NCBI RefSeq assembly: GCF_000744815.1
Contig: NZ_JQMQ01000005.1
Location: 6,794,096 to 6,858,095 of the forward strand
DNA from: Phaeacidiphilus oryzae TH49
GTDB taxonomy: Bacteria; Actinomycetota; Actinomycetes; Streptomycetales; Streptomycetaceae
DNA length: 64,000 bases
Reading direction: 5' to 3'
In this document: positions 56,313 through 64,000 of the stretch, piece after piece
Position numbering within the stretch: position 1 is the first letter of the stretch
Layout of the letters: each line of letters begins with the position of its first letter
Translations under genes and position numbers: made by a program
The notes under the pieces: generated by a model
Told to the model about the DNA's origin: nothing
The model's input: the letters and a program-made list of their open reading frames with translations, nothing else
The model's database searches: none

Positions 56313-57665
56313 CTAGGGCAGCTTCCAGACCTGGTTGGCGGTGTCCGCGCAGTCCCAGATCTGCACCTGCGTCCCGGAGCCGCCGTAACCCGTGTCGTCC
56401 AGGCACTTGTTGGACTGCGGGTTGTAGAGCTCGCCGTTGGACTGCGGTATCCAGACCTGTGCGGCCGTGTTGTTGCAGTCGTACAGGTCCACCTGGGTGC
56501 CGTCGGCCGTCCCGCCGCCGTTGATGTCCAGGCACTTGCCGAGGACGTGGAGGGTGCTGCCCGCCTCGACCACGGTCCACTGCTGTGCCGCCGAACCGTT
56601 GCAGGTGTAGACCTGAACGGGGTTGTAGTTCGCTGTGCTGGCACTCCGGTCGTCCAGGCAGAGCCCGTTGTAGCCGACGATCTGCCCGGTGCCGCTGGTG
56701 CCGCCGCCTCCGCCTCCTCCGCCGCCGGAGGTCGAACCGTTGGTGGTGTAGGCCGCGACGTACCCCACGCTCATCGTCCCGCCCGAACTCGTCGCCGAGG
56801 TCGGTGTGGTGCAGCCGCAGACTCCGTTGGGGAAGCCGCCGCCCATGGCGAGGTCGAAGATGATGGAGAGGTTGTGGTCGAAGGCCTGCTGCCAGGTGCT
56901 GGTGCCGACCTGGCTCTCGTTGACGGTGAAGTACTGGGCGCCGTCGAGGTAGAAGGTGATGGACTCGGCGGCGGTGTTGGTGCGGTCGAGGATCATGGAG
57001 TAGGTGTGGTACCCGGTCTGGCAGCCGGAGCAGGCCCGCAGGCCGCTGCCGATGCCGTTGCTCTCGTTGCAGGGTCCGCCGGGGTCGGTGCCGCAGTGGA
57101 TGGTGCCGGCGACCTCGGAGAGGGCGTTGACGTCCTCCATGATGTCGATCTCGCCGTTCTCGGGCCACTGGCCCGGTCCCAGCATCCAGAAGGCGGGCCA
57201 GTAGCCGAGGCCGCTGCTCGGGTTGGGCTGCTGGATGGAGGCGGTGACCTCGAGCTTGCCGCCGGCGGGGGCGCCGACGTTGGCCGAGGTGGTCTGGATG
57301 CGGCCGGAGGTCCAGTTGCTGCCGCTGCCCAGGGCGGTGATGTCCAGGTGCCCCGAGCCGTCCAGGTGCACGTTGGACGTCGAGTTGGTCATGGTCTCGA
57401 TCTCGCCGGTGCCGAAGTTGGAGCCGGGACCGGTGTCGTACATCCAGTTCGAGGAGTTCGGCTGGCTGCCGGACGCCCCGGAGAAGTCGTCGCTGAACAC
57501 TGTGGACCACCCGGAGGGCGGTGCCGGCACGGTCACCGCGTGCGCTGCGCTCGGCAGTGCGACGGGCAGCGCCGCCGCCACGGCGACGGCCAGCGCGACG
57601 CCGACGCCGCGCAGCCGCCGGGACACTGTGCGAAGGGGTCTCAACCGATGGGACAGAAGTTTCAT
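56313..57665 (-). CDS. Secreted GH16 beta-glucanase with ricin-type lectin domain
   Basis: 450 residues. The signal peptide (basic start MKLLSHRLRPLRTVSRRLRG, hydrophobic core, AHA cleavage at about 43) is followed by a GH16 domain (about 50-310) with catalytic Glu/Asp/Glu in GEIDIMED, typical of beta-1,3-glucanases. A poly-Gly linker leads to a C-terminal ricin B/CBM13 domain (about 325-450) with three CLDD/CLDI units and QxW motifs. ATG 57665 with a GGGAG site precedes the signal peptide; the longer frame from 57734 would bury it. A DasR-like box lies 80 bp upstream. Degrades laminarin-type fungal or plant glucans. Confidence 0.93.
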   Translation of the reverse strand: MKLLSHRLRPLRTVSRRLRGVGVALAVAVAAALPVALPSAAHAVTVPAPPSGWSTVFSDDFSGASGSQPNSSNWMYDTGPGSNFGTGEIETMTNSTSNVHLDGSGHLDITALGSGSNWTSGRIQTTSANVGAPAGGKLEVTASIQQPNPSSGLGYWPAFWMLGPGQWPENGEIDIMEDVNALSEVAGTIHCGTDPGGPCNESNGIGSGLRACSGCQTGYHTYSMILDRTNTAAESITFYLDGAQYFTVNESQVGTSTWQQAFDHNLSIIFDLAMGGGFPNGVCGCTTPTSATSSGGTMSVGYVAAYTTNGSTSGGGGGGGGGTSGTGQIVGYNGLCLDDRSASTANYNPVQVYTCNGSAAQQWTVVEAGSTLHVLGKCLDINGGGTADGTQVDLYDCNNTAAQVWIPQSNGELYNPQSNKCLDDTGYGGSGTQVQIWDCADTANQVWKLP

Positions 57666-57745
57666 CTGCCGCTCCCAGAAACCGAGTTGTGCTTTTGTCG
57701 TGCTGGGACGGCCGGATTCAACTCCTGTAGTCATGGCAGTGTCAA

Positions 57746-57757
57746 TGGTTCAGACCA
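57746..57757 (-). promoter_or_regulatory. DasR-like box upstream of the GH16 gene
   Basis: TGGTTCAGACCA matches 10 of 12 positions of the dre core TGGTCTAGACCA and lies about 80 bp before the glucanase start codon. DasR controls chitinase and PTS genes; control of a glucanase would be an extension. Confidence 0.4.
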
Positions 57758-57839
57758 ATAAACCTTCTGAAACCAACGAAAGGCGCCGGGCCCGCGACCG
57801 GACCCGGCGCCTCGGAGGTCCCGACGAGGACCCCGATCG

Positions 57840-59510
57840 CTACTCCCCGCTCAGCACCTGCCGCGCCGCCTCCCGCGCCTCCTCGGGCGAGTCGGCCGCC
57901 CGAGCCGCCGCGGCGGCCCGCTGGCACTGCGCCAGCGTGTGCTTGGCCAGCGTCGCCCGCACATACGGCAGCGCCGCCGCGCCCATCGACAGGCTGGTCA
58001 CCCCGAGCCCGGTCAGCACGCAGGCCAGCTCCGGATCCGAGGCCGCCTCCCCGCAGACCCCGCAGCTCTTCCCGGTCGCCCTGGCGGCCTCCGCGGCCGC
58101 GGCCACCAGGTCCAGCAGGGCCGGCTGCCACGGGTCCTGAAGCCGCGCCAGCGCCCCCACCTGCCGGTCGGCCGCGAAGGTGTACTGGGCGAGGTCGTTG
58201 GTACCCAGGGACAGGAACTCCACCTCGCCCAGGATCGCCCGGGCCCGCAGCGCCGCCGACGGGATCTCCACCATGACGCCGTACTTGGCGTCCAGACCGG
58301 CCTCTCGGCAGGCCTGCGCGAAAGCCGCGGCGTCCGCCCGGTCCGCCACCATCGGCGCCATCACCTCAAGGTGCACCGGCAGCCCCCGGGCCGCCTCGGC
58401 CAGCGCCCGCAGCTGGGTGAGGAGCACCTCGCGGTGGTCGAGGAGGGTGCGCAGCCCGCGCACCCCGAGAGCGGGGTTCGGCTCGTCCGCCGGCGTCAGG
58501 AAGTCCAGCGGCTTGTCCGCCCCGGCATCCAGCACCCGCACCACGACCCGGGCCCCGGGGAACGCCTCCAGCACCTTCCGATAGGCCTCGACCTGCTTGG
58601 CCTGCGACGGCGCCTGCTTGGAGTCGTCCAGGAACAGGAACTCGGTGCGGAACAGCCCCACGCCCTCCGCCCCGTTCTCCACCGCGGCCGGCACGTCCGC
58701 AGGACCGCCGACGTTCGCCAGCAGCGGGACCGCGTGCCCGTCCGCCGTCCGCCCCGGCCCGGTGGCCGCCGCCAACGCGGCCTTCCGCTCCGCCGCCGCG
58801 GCCCGCAGCGCGGCCTGCCGCTCCTCGGTCGGCGCTACCACCACCTCCCCGCTGCTCCCGTCCACGGCCGCGACCGTCCCCTCGGCCACCTCCACCGCCC
58901 CGCGCAGCGCCACCACGGCCGGCACGCCCATCGCCCGCGCCAGGATCGCGCTGTGGCTGGTCGGCCCGCCCTCCTCGGTGACGAACCCGAGCACCAGCGC
59001 CGGGTCGAGCAGCGCCGTGTCCGCCGGCGCGAGATCCTGCGCGACCAGCACGTACGGTTCGTCGCTGTCCGGCACCCCCGGCATCGGCACGCCCATCAGC
59101 CGGGCCACGATCCGGTTCCGCACATCGTCCAGATCCGCCACCCGACCGGCCAGGTAGTCCCCGGCCTGGGCGAGAAGCGCACGGTAGGAGGCGAAGGCGT
59201 CGTAGACCGCCCGCGCGGCGCTGCTGCCCACGGCGATCCGCCGGTCCACGTCGGCCTGCAACTCCGGGTCCTGCGCCATCAGCGCCTGGGCCTCAAGGAC
59301 CGCCTGCGCCTCCCCGCCGGCCAGGTTGCCGCGGGCCTGCAGATCGGCGGCCACCGCCTCGACCGCCCGCCGCGCCTTCGCCTGTTCGCGCTCAGCCTCG
59401 TGCGCCGCGATCTGCTCCGCCGGGGGCTCCAGCACGGCGGTGCCCATGTGCCGCACCGGCCCGATCGCGATGCCGTGACTGACGCCCACCCCGCGCAGGG
59501 TCTGTTCCAT
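57840..59510 (-). CDS. ptsI: PTS Enzyme I (phosphoenolpyruvate-protein phosphotransferase)
   Basis: 556 residues. The phosphorylated His is in GGPTSHSAILAR; the PEP-binding Cys and motif are in GKSCGVCGEAASDP; DAGADKPLDFL and LGTNDLAQYTFAADR are Enzyme I signatures. It transfers phosphate from PEP to HPr, starting the sugar PTS cascade. ATG 59510 with GGAGAC 9 bp upstream. 77 bp downstream of crr in the same operon; the N-acetylglucosamine-linked DasR network controls this pair in Streptomyces. Confidence 0.96.
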   Translation of the reverse strand: MEQTLRGVGVSHGIAIGPVRHMGTAVLEPPAEQIAAHEAEREQAKARRAVEAVAADLQARGNLAGGEAQAVLEAQALMAQDPELQADVDRRIAVGSSAARAVYDAFASYRALLAQAGDYLAGRVADLDDVRNRIVARLMGVPMPGVPDSDEPYVLVAQDLAPADTALLDPALVLGFVTEEGGPTSHSAILARAMGVPAVVALRGAVEVAEGTVAAVDGSSGEVVVAPTEERQAALRAAAAERKAALAAATGPGRTADGHAVPLLANVGGPADVPAAVENGAEGVGLFRTEFLFLDDSKQAPSQAKQVEAYRKVLEAFPGARVVVRVLDAGADKPLDFLTPADEPNPALGVRGLRTLLDHREVLLTQLRALAEAARGLPVHLEVMAPMVADRADAAAFAQACREAGLDAKYGVMVEIPSAALRARAILGEVEFLSLGTNDLAQYTFAADRQVGALARLQDPWQPALLDLVAAAAEAARATGKSCGVCGEAASDPELACVLTGLGVTSLSMGAAALPYVRATLAKHTLAQCQRAAAAARAADSPEEAREAARQVLSGE

Positions 59511-59587
59511 GACGAGCTGTCTCCGTCTCTGCCTACTGGGCTTGCTGCCTGCGTCCGCGTTCTCGGTCAATGCCGCTGCTTCCCGCG

Positions 59588-60037
59588 CTACTTCCAGCCG
59601 AAGAGGAGGTCACCGGCCTGCACGGTGCCCTCCTCCTTGAGGCCGGACAACGCCTCGGCGGTGGCCTCGAGCGCAACCACCGGGCAGACCGGTGACTTGC
59701 CCTTCGCCTCCACGTCCGCGGGGTTCCAGCGCACCACCGGCTGCCCGAGGGCGACGGTGTCGCCCTTCTGCGCCAGCAACTCGAAGCCCTCACCGTTGAG
59801 CTGCACGGTATCGATGCCCAGATGGGTCAGTACTCCATGCCCCTCGGCGTCCACCACCACATAGGCGTGCGGGTGCATCGAGATGATCGTCCCCGCCACC
59901 GGCGCCACGGCCTCCTGTGCGACGCGCTCGGGATCGATCGCGGTGCCAGGCCCGACCATCGCCCCGGCGAAGACGGGGTCCGGAACCCCGCCGAGCCCGA
60001 CGACGGTGCCGGCGAGCGGCGCTGACACATCGGTCAT
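59588..60037 (-). CDS. crr: PTS EIIA component, glucose family
   Basis: 149 residues. EIIA-Glc fold with the active-site His in VLTHLGIDTVQLNG and the C-terminal QAGDLLFGW. ATG 60037 has a perfect AGGAGG site. It receives phosphate from HPr and passes it to sugar permeases, in Streptomyces mainly the N-acetylglucosamine system. First gene of crr-ptsI; a dre site lies 120 bp upstream. Confidence 0.95.
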   Translation of the reverse strand: MTDVSAPLAGTVVGLGGVPDPVFAGAMVGPGTAIDPERVAQEAVAPVAGTIISMHPHAYVVVDAEGHGVLTHLGIDTVQLNGEGFELLAQKGDTVALGQPVVRWNPADVEAKGKSPVCPVVALEATAEALSGLKEEGTVQAGDLLFGWK

Positions 60038-60156
60038 GGTCCAGCCTCCTAGCGGTGACCGCGCGGAGCAGCGCCCCGCATCCAGTCGAAACACAATAAT
60101 TCATGGCAAGTCGGACATAGTCGAACGAGGACTCCGACCGCGCGCGATGACGCGCA

Positions 60157-60172
60157 AGTGGTCTAGTCCACT
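60157..60172 (-). promoter_or_regulatory. DasR box (dre) upstream of crr-ptsI
   Basis: AGTGGTCTAGTCCACT, inside the palindrome AAGTGGTCTAGTCCACTT; 11 of 12 core positions match TGGTCTAGACCA. crr-ptsI is a known DasR target in Streptomyces coelicolor, so both gene and site agree. Confidence 0.75.
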
Positions 60173-60225
60173 TGCCTCGGGCGCTGACTCTACGTCATCG
60201 CCCACTCGTTCGGCCGCACCCCGAT

Positions 60226-60255
60226 TTGCCTGCGCCGCCGCTGCCCCCGTAAAGT
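60226..60255 (+). promoter_or_regulatory. Candidate rRNA promoter
   Basis: TTGCCT (60226-60231) and TAAAGT (60250-60255) with an 18-bp spacer, about 300 bp before the 16S gene, a usual distance for Streptomyces rRNA operons, which have several tandem promoters. Others probably lie closer (for example around TGATACGGT near 60330) but are less clear. This interval (60038-60554) otherwise holds no gene. Confidence 0.45.
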
Positions 60256-60414
60256 CTGCGTCGTCCCGCCGCGAGAGCGACGGGAAACACCGCAGACGTA
60301 AAACCCGCCGAAAGGCCGGGAAAAATCATCTGATACGGTGAACCCCGAACGAAGCGCCCGGAGAGGCCGACGACCCCGACATTGGGGATGGCGGTTCGAA
60401 GGAAGCGTCCGTTC

Positions 60415-60435
60415 CTTGAGAACTCAACAGCGTGC
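60415..60435 (+). promoter_or_regulatory. rRNA leader antitermination/processing motif
   Basis: CTTGAGAACTCAACAGCGTG in the rRNA leader. A near copy, CTTGAGAACTGCACAGTGGA, lies at 62332-62351 in the spacer before 23S. Paired motifs before 16S and 23S are typical of the boxA-like elements and RNase III stems of Gram-positive rRNA operons. Confidence 0.6.
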
Positions 60436-60554
60436 CAAAAGTCAACGCCAGACTATAAAACACCCCGTCTGTCTCGGTCTCCGAGGCGGCGAGGTTCCTT
60501 TGAAGAATCACAGCGAGGATTCACATCCTCTGCGTGATGCTCTTTTTTAAAGCA

Positions 60555-64000
<3,446 letters not shown>

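Noticed and set aside
52856..56644. A 1262-codon minus-strand frame and a 1246-codon plus-strand frame (52576-56316) over the SDR, TetR and acetoacetyl-CoA synthetase genes
   Set aside because: Both are shadow frames of low complexity crossing several real genes and operators.

Overview
The window comes from a very GC-rich actinomycete, most likely a member of the Streptomycetaceae (Streptomyces or a close relative such as Streptacidiphilus). The 16S sequence, a DUF397 protein, an NsdA-like TPR regulator, a gylR-glpF-glpK-glpD glycerol operon and a near-consensus DasR box in front of crr-ptsI all point that way. Genus is an inference. No phage, insertion sequence, CRISPR or tRNA was seen.

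Layout. 1-10.8 kb: end of a thiolase-like gene, small conserved proteins, a divergent alpha/beta-hydrolase/AraC pair, a phosphotransferase, the NsdA-like protein and a PAS-SpoIIE phosphatase. 10.9-21.2 kb: a single-direction (minus) block: EPSP-synthase/acyl-CoA-ligase fusion, acyl-CoA dehydrogenase, FabL/ChcA-like enoyl reductase, 2,4-dienoyl-CoA-reductase-like flavoprotein, FabF and a second acyl-CoA ligase. This parts list matches the reduction of shikimate to cyclohexanecarboxyl-CoA known from ansatrienin/phoslactomycin-type producers, and it is the most interesting locus here. 22-27.7 kb: a HEAT-repeat protein, two GT4 glycosyltransferases and an SGNH hydrolase with a 14-residue repeat domain. 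27.8-35.5 kb: a three-gene operon ending in a 1620-residue SMC/MukB-like ATPase with an unusual Walker B motif. 35.6-40.1 kb: bioB-bioA-bioD facing bioF across a pair of operator-like palindromes.

40.1-42 kb and 52.5-53.9 kb carry two independent divergent pairs of a TetR regulator and an SDR protein that has lost the catalytic Tyr and Lys; each pair has two palindromic operators. 42.2-47.4 kb is the glycerol operon. 47.6-52.2 kb holds a homocysteine methyltransferase, a CocE-type hydrolase and a POT transporter. 54-57.7 kb has acetoacetyl-CoA synthetase and a secreted GH16 glucanase with a ricin-type lectin domain. 57.8-60 kb is crr-ptsI of the sugar phosphotransferase system. The last 3.9 kb is the start of an rRNA operon (16S complete, 23S cut by the window end).

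A data-quality point matters for the reader. Several genes (dienoyl-CoA reductase, both glycosyltransferases, homocysteine methyltransferase, CocE hydrolase) are broken in ways that all fit single missing bases, mostly in G/C homopolymers. This looks like sequencing error rather than gene decay.
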